Positions 45,753 to 53,270 of a stretch of 64,000 nucleotides of DNA are shown one piece after another. The first letter of the stretch is position 1; every line of letters begins with the position of its first letter. This DNA is from Sphingomonas sp. PAMC26645. GTDB taxonomy: Bacteria; Pseudomonadota; Alphaproteobacteria; Sphingomonadales; Sphingomonadaceae. The notes under the pieces were generated by a model. It ran no database searches. It had not been told where the DNA came from and was given only the letters and a program-made list of their open reading frames with translations. Location of the stretch: positions 3,385,001-3,449,000 of the forward strand of contig NZ_CP039249.1 of the NCBI RefSeq assembly GCF_004795835.1, in the 5' to 3' direction. Both the position numbers and the translations under genes were made by a program.

Positions 45753-46028
45753 ATGACCGACGACATCGCACAGACGGATACGAACGCCGCAGCGTGGCGT
45801 GATCGGGCCACGTATCATGAAGACCGGGCTGCGCAGGAACGGGTACTTGCCGTTTCCGCGCGCTCGGACGCGGCCTATACCGCGCATCGGGTACTCAGCG
45901 AGCGACATCTTCAACTCGCGGCGACCGCCGAACTGGTCGCCGATATGCCGGATGCCGAACCACCGCAAAGCTCGTCGCTGGAGCAGACCGGCGACCTGAT
46001 CCGCCGGAGTTACGGTGATGCCGGATAG
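45753..46028 (+). CDS. Small hypothetical protein
   Basis: A 91-residue, Ala/Glu/Arg-rich, probably helical protein (AAWRDRATYHEDRAAQERVLA, AHRVLSERHLQLAATAELVA) with an acidic tail. It has no signal peptide or membrane span. A GGCGGA lies upstream of ATG 45753. The opposite strand is also open over much of this region, but its composition is less protein-like. Not recognised. Confidence 0.5.
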   Translation: MTDDIAQTDTNAAAWRDRATYHEDRAAQERVLAVSARSDAAYTAHRVLSERHLQLAATAELVADMPDAEPPQSSSLEQTGDLIRRSYGDAG

Positions 46029-46049
46029 CAGCCTATCCGACCGGGAATG

Positions 46050-46307
46050 TCAGGCGATGTCGGCCTTGCCTAGGTTGATCTTGTCGTAGAGCGCGAGCAA
46101 GGCGGTCACTTCTTCGACCACGGTCTCCTGCTCCGCCCGCCAGCGCGCGGTGGCGTCGTGCGACGGGATGCCATCCTGCCCGTCATGCAGCGTAAACCCC
46201 TGGTCGATCAGCCAGATCGCGTCGCTCGCCCGCGAACGCTGTCGTCGCAGGTGATAGACCCATTGCTCGATTATCCCCGAAGGTACCAGTCTATCCAGAT
46301 CGCCCAT
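46050..46307 (-). CDS. Small hypothetical protein
   Basis: An 85-residue protein (MGDLDRLVPSGIIEQWVYHL...LTALLALYDKINLGKADIA-type ending) with mixed helical composition and no membrane span. The balanced amino-acid use argues for real coding. The start is uncertain: the frame is open to 46517, and ATG 46307 has no clear ribosome site. Not recognised. Confidence 0.45.
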   Translation of the reverse strand: MGDLDRLVPSGIIEQWVYHLRRQRSRASDAIWLIDQGFTLHDGQDGIPSHDATARWRAEQETVVEEVTALLALYDKINLGKADIA

Positions 46308-46444
46308 GACGCCGCGGTAGGGCAACGCCGACGCCAATACCAGCCTTCGGAAATTTTGCCGCAACACACTCCTTCCGGGGAGGATTTCGAGATTAACCGT
46401 GTTGCGAAATCCGGCCGCAATATCGTGCGGCCAAAAGCATGGTA

Positions 46445-46597
46445 ATGGATTTTCTCCCACACCCTTCCGTGATCGAACGCCGGATGGACGACCAGTCCGT
46501 GCTCGCGATTCAGGCACCGAACGCGATCATCGCGCGGATGCACGAAGAACTGGCGTTGCTGTACCGCGAGCAATTGGTCGCGCTGATCGAGCGCTGA
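46445..46597 (+). CDS. Very small helical protein (50 residues)
   Basis: This frame encodes MDFLPHPSVIERRMDDQSVL, then a segment ending HEELALLYREQLVALIER. It is strongly amphipathic, with good composition, and ends 48 bp before the lactonase start. No strong ribosome site is seen. It is probably a real small gene, but this rests only on composition. Confidence 0.42.
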   Translation: MDFLPHPSVIERRMDDQSVLAIQAPNAIIARMHEELALLYREQLVALIER

Positions 46598-46645
46598 TCT
46601 GAATTGGGATGCGATGCAGCACCGACCGCGGTTAGAAGCCGACGG

Positions 46646-47692
46646 ATGACCCGTCCCGACCCCCACCCCGACACCGCAAAATTCCTCTGGATCGGCACCT
46701 ATGCCGGCGGAGGCGGTATGGGCATCTATCCGCTTGATCAAATTGGCACGCTTGCCGCGCCCTACGCGGACACACGCAACGCATCGTTCGGCACATACTC
46801 ATCGCGATTCGATCTCCATTATCTATTGGACGAGCAGGACGACGGCGCGCTCGGCGTCCACCGTCGCACCGCCTCGGACTGGGTCCGGCTAGCGCATGTC
46901 CCGGTCGGTGGCGCAGCACCGTGTCACGTCGCGCTGGATCGCACGCAATCCTGCGTCGCGGTCGCGAACTACGCGAGCGGGAGCGTCTCGCTGTTTCGGC
47001 TGGATCCACGGAGCGGCCTGCCGATCGGCCAGCCGGTGGTGCACACCAATAGCGGCAGCGGCCCCGATTCCGAACGCCAGCAATCGCCACACGCGCACTG
47101 GGTCGGCTTCGGCCTCGACAACCGGTTCCTGTATGTCGCGGATCTCGGCACCGACGAAGTGCTCGCCTTCTCGTTCGACGCGGAACGGGCAACACTTGGA
47201 GAGCCGTACACTGCGCTCAAGGCAGTGCCTGGATCAGGGCCCCGACACCTGCTGTTCAATGAGCAGCACACGCAATCGGCGTATTTAGCCTGTGAACTCG
47301 ATAGCACGCTCATCGCGCTGACCGTCGAGGGCCGCGATCTGAAGCCCCGCGCGTCACTATCCACCCTCCCCGCAGGCTGGCACGGCGCGAATATCGTCGC
47401 GCACATCGGTGCCAACGCCGCGGGCGACCGGCTGTACGTCTCCAACCGCGGCCATGACAGCATCGCGGTCTTCGCGATGAACGAAGGCGGCGATCCCACA
47501 CTCCTCCAGCATATCGCCAGCGGAGGCGCATCGCCGCGCTTCTTTATTGTCTTGCAAGAGGAAAACCGAATGATCGTCGTCCACGAACGCGATCAGCGCG
47601 TGACGATGCTCGATATTCTGCCGGACGGGACGCTCGCCCCGACCGACTTCGCGGTGCACGTTCCCGGCGCCGCGTTCGCCTTCATCGCTTAG
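46646..47692 (+). CDS. Lactonase family seven-bladed propeller (6-phosphogluconolactonase-like)
   Basis: A 348-residue beta-propeller of the YbhE/Lactonase_7 family. Repeats are visible as FLWIGTYAGGGGMGIYPLD, PCHVALDRTQSCVAVANYAS, SPHAHWVGFGLDNRFLYVAD with the conserved His and Asp, GSGPRHLLF and RLYVSNRGHDSIAVF. A lactonase acting on 6-phosphogluconolactone is one possibility, but other lactones are equally likely for this family. ATG 46646 was chosen by homology. It overlaps the convergent secreted protein by 4 bp. Confidence 0.87.
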   Translation: MTRPDPHPDTAKFLWIGTYAGGGGMGIYPLDQIGTLAAPYADTRNASFGTYSSRFDLHYLLDEQDDGALGVHRRTASDWVRLAHVPVGGAAPCHVALDRTQSCVAVANYASGSVSLFRLDPRSGLPIGQPVVHTNSGSGPDSERQQSPHAHWVGFGLDNRFLYVADLGTDEVLAFSFDAERATLGEPYTALKAVPGSGPRHLLFNEQHTQSAYLACELDSTLIALTVEGRDLKPRASLSTLPAGWHGANIVAHIGANAAGDRLYVSNRGHDSIAVFAMNEGGDPTLLQHIASGGASPRFFIVLQEENRMIVVHERDQRVTMLDILPDGTLAPTDFAVHVPGAAFAFIA

Positions 47693-47964
47693 CTGACGCT
47701 CGCGATCAGCAGCGTCAGTTCGGTACGGACCGGGTTATCGTCGATGCGGATGGGCTTCACCGCACGGCGCTTGACGGGATAGGACGCGCGCACCGCGTCG
47801 CACAGATCCTTGACCGAGACGCGCACGCACGCCCCTTCGTCGCAGACCAGGCGCGGTGTGCTGATCGATTGGATGCAGGTCGTCGGCGTACCGGCCCAGA
47901 CTGGTGCTGCGCTCGACAAAAGACATGCGGCTGCGATCCGCAAAACGGTGTTCTTGGTCATCAT
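47689..47964 (-). CDS. Small secreted protein, function unknown
   Basis: A 91-residue protein with a clear signal peptide (LRIAAACLLSSAAPVWAG, cleavage near residue 25). The mature part is short and has four cysteines (TTCIQS, LVCDEGACVRV, KDLCDAV), probably two disulfides. It starts MMTK; the second ATG at 47961 is equally possible. It is convergent with the lactonase gene. Not recognised. Confidence 0.6.
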   Translation of the reverse strand: MMTKNTVLRIAAACLLSSAAPVWAGTPTTCIQSISTPRLVCDEGACVRVSVKDLCDAVRASYPVKRRAVKPIRIDDNPVRTELTLLIASVS

Positions 47965-48042
47965 GGTAGCTGGCCCCCCACAGGCAGTTCGTATCTGGTA
48001 AAGCGACCGTTAGGGGCCAAGTGGTTGCGATAACGTTTCAAT

Positions 48043-48070
48043 CGGCGGGCAATCGTACGACGGCCCGCCG
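48043..48070 (-). terminator. Hairpin downstream of emrB
   Basis: CGGCGGGC/GCCCGCCG, a perfect 8-bp stem with a 12-nt loop, 28 bp past the emrB stop on the minus strand. No long T-run. Confidence 0.45.
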
Positions 48071-48097
48071 GTGGTAAGAAAACGACAACCGGAGCGA

Positions 48098-49642
48098 TCA
48101 ATCCGCGGCGATCGGTCCTTGCGGGGGGCTGGCACGGCGCGTGAACCAGACGATGATCACCATCGCGAGGCACAGCCAGGCCGAGATACGGAACAGGTCG
48201 GTCGACGCGAGCAGATACGCCTGCGCCACCATCTGCCGCGTGATCGCGCCTGCCGCCTGCACGTCGGTCAGCCCCATCCGCGTCAGCGCGCCCTGCGCCA
48301 TCTGGTAGGGCGAACCGGTCCCGATCGCTTCCGACAACCGGCTCTGGTGGAGCGTCTCGCGGCGATCCCAGGCGGTCGTGATGATCGACGCGGCAAAGCT
48401 GCCCGAGGTGATCCGCGCAAAATTCGAGATGCCCGTCGCCGACGGCAGCCGCTCCGCCGGAATACGGTCGAGCGAGATCGTCAGCATCGCGAGGAAGAAC
48501 GTACTCATCGCGATCCCCTGCACCATCAGCGGCAGCATCAGGTCGTAGAAGCTCGCGCCCGTCGTGTAACCCGAACGGAGATAATAGGAGTAGCCGAACG
48601 ACGCGAACGCCACCGTGGCGAGGATGCGCGCGTCGATCTTGCCGCTCAGCCGCGCGACGAACGGCGTTAGGATCACCGCCACCGCGCCCGAGGGTGCGGC
48701 GACCAGCCCCGCCCAAGTCGCGGTGTAGCCGAGCTGCGTCTGCAACCACAGCGGCAGCAGCAGCGTGTTGGCGAAGAACACCGCATAACCGAGGCAGAAG
48801 GCAATCGTGCCGATCGTGAAGTTGCGGCTCTTGAACAGCGACAGGTTCACCGCCGGGTTGGCGTCGGTCAGCTCCCAAATGATCCAGCCGACAAAGCCGA
48901 TCGCGGCGACGACCGCGGCGATGACGATGCGGTCGGCGGCGAACCAGTCGTCGTTCTTGCCGAGATCGAGCACGATCTGCAGCGCGCCGACCCAGATCAC
49001 CAGCAGGATCAGCCCGACCTGGTCGATCGGCAGCTTCCGCGTCGGCGTGTCGCGCTTGCCGAGCTTGTTCCAGCACACGAAGGCGCAGAACATCCCGAAC
49101 GGCACGTTGATCAGGAAAATCCAGCTCCAATGGTAATTGTCGGAGATGTAGCCGCCGAGGATCGGCCCCATGATCGGCGCGACCAAAGTCGTCATCGACC
49201 AGATGCCGAGCGCGGTGGAGCGCTTGTGGACGGGGAAGATCGCGATCAGCAGCGCCTGGCTGCCCGGAATCATCGGTCCGGATACCGCGCCCTGGAGGAT
49301 GCGGAAGCCGATCAGCGACGGCAGGTCCCATGCGATCCCGCACAGGAACGACGCGATCGTGAACAGGAAGACCGAGACGCAGAACGTCCGCACCACGCCG
49401 AACCGGCCCATCAGCCAGCCGGTCAGCGGCACCGCGACTCCGTTGGCGACGGCGAACGCTGTGACGATCCAGGTGGAGTTATCGCTGGAAACGCCGAGAT
49501 TGCCGGCGATGGTGGGCAGCGAGACGTTGGCGATCGTCGTGTCGAGCACCTGCATGAAGGTGCCGAGCGCGAGCGCGAATGCGGTGAGCGCGAGCGAGCC
49601 GCCGACGAGAGGGGCGGGACCGGGACCGGAGGGGGCTGCCAT
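48098..49642 (-). CDS. emrB: DHA2-family MFS multidrug transporter, EmrB type
   Basis: A 514-residue drug/proton antiporter with 14 membrane spans. DHA2 motifs are FMQVLDTTIANVSLPTIAGN (span 1), WIVTAFAVANGVAVPLTGWL, RILQGAVSGPMIPGSQALL and the antiporter motif region GPILGGYISDNYHWSWIFLI. It works with the EmrA-type adaptor and NodT-type channel encoded upstream on the same strand, but a 274-bp gap with two palindromic repeats separates it from emrA. Confidence 0.95.
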   Translation of the reverse strand: MAAPSGPGPAPLVGGSLALTAFALALGTFMQVLDTTIANVSLPTIAGNLGVSSDNSTWIVTAFAVANGVAVPLTGWLMGRFGVVRTFCVSVFLFTIASFLCGIAWDLPSLIGFRILQGAVSGPMIPGSQALLIAIFPVHKRSTALGIWSMTTLVAPIMGPILGGYISDNYHWSWIFLINVPFGMFCAFVCWNKLGKRDTPTRKLPIDQVGLILLVIWVGALQIVLDLGKNDDWFAADRIVIAAVVAAIGFVGWIIWELTDANPAVNLSLFKSRNFTIGTIAFCLGYAVFFANTLLLPLWLQTQLGYTATWAGLVAAPSGAVAVILTPFVARLSGKIDARILATVAFASFGYSYYLRSGYTTGASFYDLMLPLMVQGIAMSTFFLAMLTISLDRIPAERLPSATGISNFARITSGSFAASIITTAWDRRETLHQSRLSEAIGTGSPYQMAQGALTRMGLTDVQAAGAITRQMVAQAYLLASTDLFRISAWLCLAMVIIVWFTRRASPPQGPIAAD

Positions 49643-49681
49643 CAGGTAGCACTCCGTTCAGGGAGCCAAATCCCAACCAAT

Positions 49682-49790
49682 CCACCACCCCGGCGGAGGC
49701 CGGAGCCCAGTTGGGAAACGAGGCTAACGGAAGGCAGCGCGCCGTTGCGACCACCTCTCCAACTGGGCCCCGGCCTCCGCCGGGGTGGTG
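49682..49790. repeat. Paired palindromic repeat, family B copy 2
   Basis: CCACCACCCCGGCGGAGGCC with GCCCAGTTGGGA faces TCCAACTGGGCCC with GGCCTCCGCCGGGGTGGTGG. The copy sits in the emrA-emrB gap. Confidence 0.85.
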
Positions 49791-49818
49791 GCCCTGACAA
49801 AGCGGACGGCCCGTTCCC

Positions 49819-49874
49819 TGTTTCCCCGCGAAGGCGGGGACCCAGACTGGGCTCCCGCCTTCGCGGGAGAACAA
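49819..49874 (+). repeat. Palindromic intergenic repeat, family A copy 3
   Basis: CCCCGCGAAGGCGGGG, CCCAGACTGGG, CTCCCGCCTTCGCGGGAG and GAACAA, almost identical to copy 1. It lies immediately next to the family B copy inside the emrA-emrB gap. Confidence 0.85.
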
Positions 49875-49916
49875 GGAGGGCAGGACCGCACCGGAGTAAT
49901 GGCCACCGCAAAATCA

Positions 49917-51080
49917 TCACCGGTTAGCCGCAATGATCTGGCGGATCTTCGCATCGACCGCGGCATCCCCCTGCCCGGTCGCGAGCCCCTTGTACGCCGC
50001 CACCGCAGGTCGCCCGACCATCGTCCCCGACTTGTCCGCCGTATCGACGATCGCGTTCACCGACAGCCCAACCCGCAACGGATTGCGCCGCAGCTCGCCC
50101 TTGTCGAGCGCGATGCGCACCGGCACGCGCTGGGTAATCTTGATCCAGTTCCCGCTCGCGTTCTGCGGCGGCAACAGAGCGAACGCATTACCGCTACCCG
50201 CACCGAGCCCGACGACATGGCCGTGATACACTAGGTCGTCCCCGTACATATCCGCTGTCACCGTCGCCGCCTGCCCGATCCGCAGATCGCGCAACTGAGT
50301 CTCCCGGAAGTTCGCGTCGACCCAGACCCGGTCGAGCGGCACCACCGCCATCAGCGGCATCCCCGCCGAAACCTGCTGCCCAAGCTGCACCGTGCGTTGC
50401 GCGACGACGCCGTCGATCGGCGCCACCACGTGCATGTGACTCCGCGTGATCGCCGCGTGACGATAGGCCGCGATCGCCGCCAGCACCGCCGGATTGTTCG
50501 ACACCGTAGTGCCAACCACGCCGTTCTTCGACTGAGCCTGCTGGCTGCGCGCGAGTTGCAGCGTCGCGCTCGCGACCTTCACCTGATCCGCCGCGTGGCT
50601 CAGTTCCTCGCCCGAGATCGCGCCTTCTGCGGCCGCACCACGACGACGCGCAAGATCGTTCCGCGCGCGCGCCAGTTCGGCCTCCGCCTGCACGACCGCA
50701 GCCCCGGTCTCGTTCACCTTCGAGAAGTCCGACCGCGTCGCGCGCACAGCCCGTGCAAGTTCCGCCTCCGCCGACGCAACACCGACATCCGCGGTCGCGG
50801 CGTCGAGGTCGATCAGCGGCTGGCCCGCCTTCACGACCTGCGTGTTGTCGGCGTGGATCGCGGTCACCTGACCCGGGTCGCGCGCGGTGATCGACACCAC
50901 GTCGCCCGCGACATAGGCATCGTCGGTCTCCTGCTCGGGCGCCGCGAGCAGGAAGTGGAACACCGCCCACACGATCGCGCCGATCACGACGACCACGCCG
51001 AGGATCGTCAGCGCACGCTTCCGTGCGTGCGGATTGCCGGTCGGAGCCGCGGCGGGCGCCGGCGTTTGCGTATCGGTCAT
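49917..51080 (-). CDS. emrA: EmrA/HlyD-family efflux adaptor
   Basis: A 387-residue membrane fusion protein with one N-terminal span (LTILGVVVVIGAIVWAVFHF). Biotinyl-lipoyl halves (YVAGDVVSITARDPGQVTAI, VVAPIDGVVAQRTVQLGQQV) and a long coiled hairpin follow. SAGMPLMAVVPLDRVWVDANF (two parts) matches EmrA. Its start overlaps the NodT gene stop by 4 bp, so they are coupled. Confidence 0.94.
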   Translation of the reverse strand: MTDTQTPAPAAAPTGNPHARKRALTILGVVVVIGAIVWAVFHFLLAAPEQETDDAYVAGDVVSITARDPGQVTAIHADNTQVVKAGQPLIDLDAATADVGVASAEAELARAVRATRSDFSKVNETGAAVVQAEAELARARNDLARRRGAAAEGAISGEELSHAADQVKVASATLQLARSQQAQSKNGVVGTTVSNNPAVLAAIAAYRHAAITRSHMHVVAPIDGVVAQRTVQLGQQVSAGMPLMAVVPLDRVWVDANFRETQLRDLRIGQAATVTADMYGDDLVYHGHVVGLGAGSGNAFALLPPQNASGNWIKITQRVPVRIALDKGELRRNPLRVGLSVNAIVDTADKSGTMVGRPAVAAYKGLATGQGDAAVDAKIRQIIAANR

Positions 51081-52486
51081 CGCGTCATCCCCTGAAAATC
51101 ATAACCACCACCCAGCGCCAGCACGAGCTGCACGCGCTGTTGCGCGGCATCGGCGGCGAGGTCGGCATCGGCCTGTTCGGCGGCCAGCGTACGGACGTCG
51201 TTGTCGACGAGATCGAGCCGGCTATCGAGGCCGCTCGACACGCGGATCGCGTTCAGCCGCCCGGTCTCGGCATAGCCGCGCACCACCTCGCGCTGTCGCT
51301 GCCGGTCCGCATCGAGCGCCCCGATCCGCGCCACCGCGTCCCCCGCCTCGCGCACCGCACCGATCACCCGGTCGTTATAATCCGCGGTCGCCAGATCGAG
51401 CGCCGCGGTCGCGCCAGCGAGGTCCGCCTTCAACCGGCCATTGTCGAAGATCGGCAGATGGATCGCCGGCCCGACGCCGACCGTGCCCGCATCGAGCGAG
51501 AACAGATTGCCGAGCCCGACCGCCTGGAACCCAGCGAGCGCCGCCAGATTGACGTTCGGATAGAACGCCTTCCGTGCGACCTGACGCCCGGCGGCCGCAG
51601 CCTCGATCCGCGCCTGCGCCGCCGCGATATCGGCACGTCGCGCGAGCAGGTCGGCGGGTACGGTCTTCGGCAACGGCAACGCCGCGTCGAGCCGCAACGC
51701 GGTCAGTCCGATCGTCGCGGGATAATCCGCACCACGCCCGGCCAGCGCCGCCAGCGCATTCTTCGCGAGCACCTGCGCCGCCTGCGCGCGCAGCAACGCC
51801 TGCCGCGCCTGCGCCAGCAGCGTCGTCGCGGCCTGCGCGTCGAGCTTGCTCGCCAGATTGTTGCGGATCCGCACGTTCACCAGCTTCAGCGAATTCTGGC
51901 GCGTCGCGATCGTCCGCTGCGCGATGCCAGCCTGCGCCTCGGCACGTTCGAGATCGATATAGGTCTGCACCACCGCCCCCGACAGCGCCATCCGCGCCGC
52001 CGCGACGTCGAGCGAAGCCGCGCGCACCGACGCCCGCGCGCCCTCGATCGCAGCCTTTTGCCGCCCGAACAGATCGAGGTTCCAACTGAGGTTCGCCGCG
52101 GTCGACCCGACAAACCGCGTCGACCCGGCATAGGGCGGCGGGATCGTGTAGCGACCGCTCAACCGCGCCAATTGCTCCTGCGCATCGAGCGTCACGTCGG
52201 GACCATTGTCGGCACGCCGCGTCGACAGCACCGCCTGCGCCTGCGCGACCCGTGCCAGCGCCGCATCGAGCGACGGGCTGCCCGCGACCGAATCGCGCAC
52301 CAGCCGATCGAGCTGAGGATCGCCGAACGACCGCCACCAGTCCGCCGCGATCACCGGCGCGGCGTCCGGAGCCAGCCCCAGCGCGGTGGCCGATACCGGC
52401 TCCACGACAGTCTTCGACGCCGGGATCGCGCATCCCGCGAGCAGCCCCGCCACCGTGATCGGGGCTAGGGCAGTGCCAATCTTCAT
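51077..52486 (-). CDS. NodT-family outer membrane efflux lipoprotein
   Basis: A 469-residue TolC-like channel with lipobox LAGC (Cys at about residue 19). OEP repeats are DWWRSFGDPQLDRLVRDSVA and PADLLARRADIAAAQARIEA, followed by FYPNVNLAALAGFQAVG. It serves the EmrAB pump. The start ATG overlaps the marR stop by 4 bp and the stop overlaps the emrA start by 4 bp, a fully coupled operon. Confidence 0.94.
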   Translation of the reverse strand: MKIGTALAPITVAGLLAGCAIPASKTVVEPVSATALGLAPDAAPVIAADWWRSFGDPQLDRLVRDSVAGSPSLDAALARVAQAQAVLSTRRADNGPDVTLDAQEQLARLSGRYTIPPPYAGSTRFVGSTAANLSWNLDLFGRQKAAIEGARASVRAASLDVAAARMALSGAVVQTYIDLERAEAQAGIAQRTIATRQNSLKLVNVRIRNNLASKLDAQAATTLLAQARQALLRAQAAQVLAKNALAALAGRGADYPATIGLTALRLDAALPLPKTVPADLLARRADIAAAQARIEAAAAGRQVARKAFYPNVNLAALAGFQAVGLGNLFSLDAGTVGVGPAIHLPIFDNGRLKADLAGATAALDLATADYNDRVIGAVREAGDAVARIGALDADRQRQREVVRGYAETGRLNAIRVSSGLDSRLDLVDNDVRTLAAEQADADLAADAAQQRVQLVLALGGGYDFQGMTR

Positions 52487-52953
52487 GCGCGGCGTCCTTC
52501 GGTCAGAGCGTCGTCCAGCGTCGTGCGGAGTTTCTGCATCAGTTCGATCAACTTCTCGATTTCGGCCCGGTCCCAGCCCGTCAGCAGACTATTCCAGTAT
52601 TCGATGATCTTATCGCGACACCGGATCGCAACAGCCTCGCCGTCGGCCGTCAGCTCGAGATTGAGCACTCGCCGGTCGTCGCTCGCGCGCGACCGCGTGA
52701 CCCAGCCGTTCTGCTCCATCGCGTCAACCAGCCGCGTCGTCGCGCCCTTGTCGTGCGAAAGATCCCGCGCGAGGTCTGCACACGTCGCCGCCCGGCCTGC
52801 CAAAATGGACATGAGCGCTGACCATTGCGTGCCCGACAGACCCTCCGCGGCAAACACCGGCTCGATCAGGCTCTGCCCGATCTGATGGATCCGCCGCGCG
52901 AGGTAACCGAGCGAGCAATCCGGCCCGAATTCCGATTTGGTGTAGAACGCCAT
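52483..52953 (-). CDS. MarR-family repressor
   Basis: A 156-residue winged-helix dimer. Core motifs are SLGYLARRIHQIGQSLIEPV, GLSGTQWSALMSIL, DLARDLSHDKGATTRLVDAM (recognition helix) and the wing RSRASDDRRVLNLELTADG. It heads the emr operon. A perfect palindrome GTTGCCATGGCAAC lies 3 bp upstream of its ATG, so autorepression of the whole operon is likely. ATG 52953 was chosen; a longer frame to 53088 has no homology. Confidence 0.93.
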   Translation of the reverse strand: MAFYTKSEFGPDCSLGYLARRIHQIGQSLIEPVFAAEGLSGTQWSALMSILAGRAATCADLARDLSHDKGATTRLVDAMEQNGWVTRSRASDDRRVLNLELTADGEAVAIRCRDKIIEYWNSLLTGWDRAEIEKLIELMQKLRTTLDDALTEGRRA

Positions 52954-53082
52954 GTTGTTGCCATGGCAACCATTGCCCAGGCAGTCAATTGCACGTTTTG
53001 CATGTGGAGACGAGGACGGCGGACGTTCGTGGTGTGGCGGCCCGAGGTACGACAAGTCGTCCAAGCGCGGCCTCCCACCCTC
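52954..53082 (-). promoter_or_regulatory. marR-emr operon control region
   Basis: It contains the 14-bp perfect palindrome GTTGCCATGGCAAC (52957-52970), immediately upstream of the marR ATG. On the minus strand a TTGACT further upstream (about 52981-52986) is a possible -35. Nothing else was recognised up to the repeat at 53083. Confidence 0.65.
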
Positions 53083-53164
53083 CGTCATCCTGACGAAAGC
53101 CAGGATCCAGGGTACCGAGGATCGTCCGTCATGGCTCTGGGTCCTGACTTTCGTCAGGATGACG
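53083..53164. repeat. Paired palindromic repeat, family G
   Basis: CGTCATCCTGACGAAAGCCAGGATCC faces GGTCCTGACTTTCGTCAGGATGACG at 55-80 bp. The whole can form one long stem. Only one copy is seen in this window. Confidence 0.75.
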
Positions 53165-53208
53165 GCGCGGCGAACCGCAAATTCACGCAGGCTCGACCGC
53201 GAATACGA

Positions 53209-53240
53209 AAAGGGCCACCCGCATGAGCGGATGACCCTTT
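53209..53240 (-). terminator. Intrinsic terminator of the autotransporter gene
   Basis: On the minus strand AAAGGGTCATCCGC pairs with GCGGGTGGCCCTTT (14 bp, two G-U) around a 4-nt loop and is followed by TTCG. It starts 30 bp past the stop codon. Confidence 0.75.
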
Positions 53241-53270
53241 CGTCGATCCAACGATCTGGAACCGCCCCGA

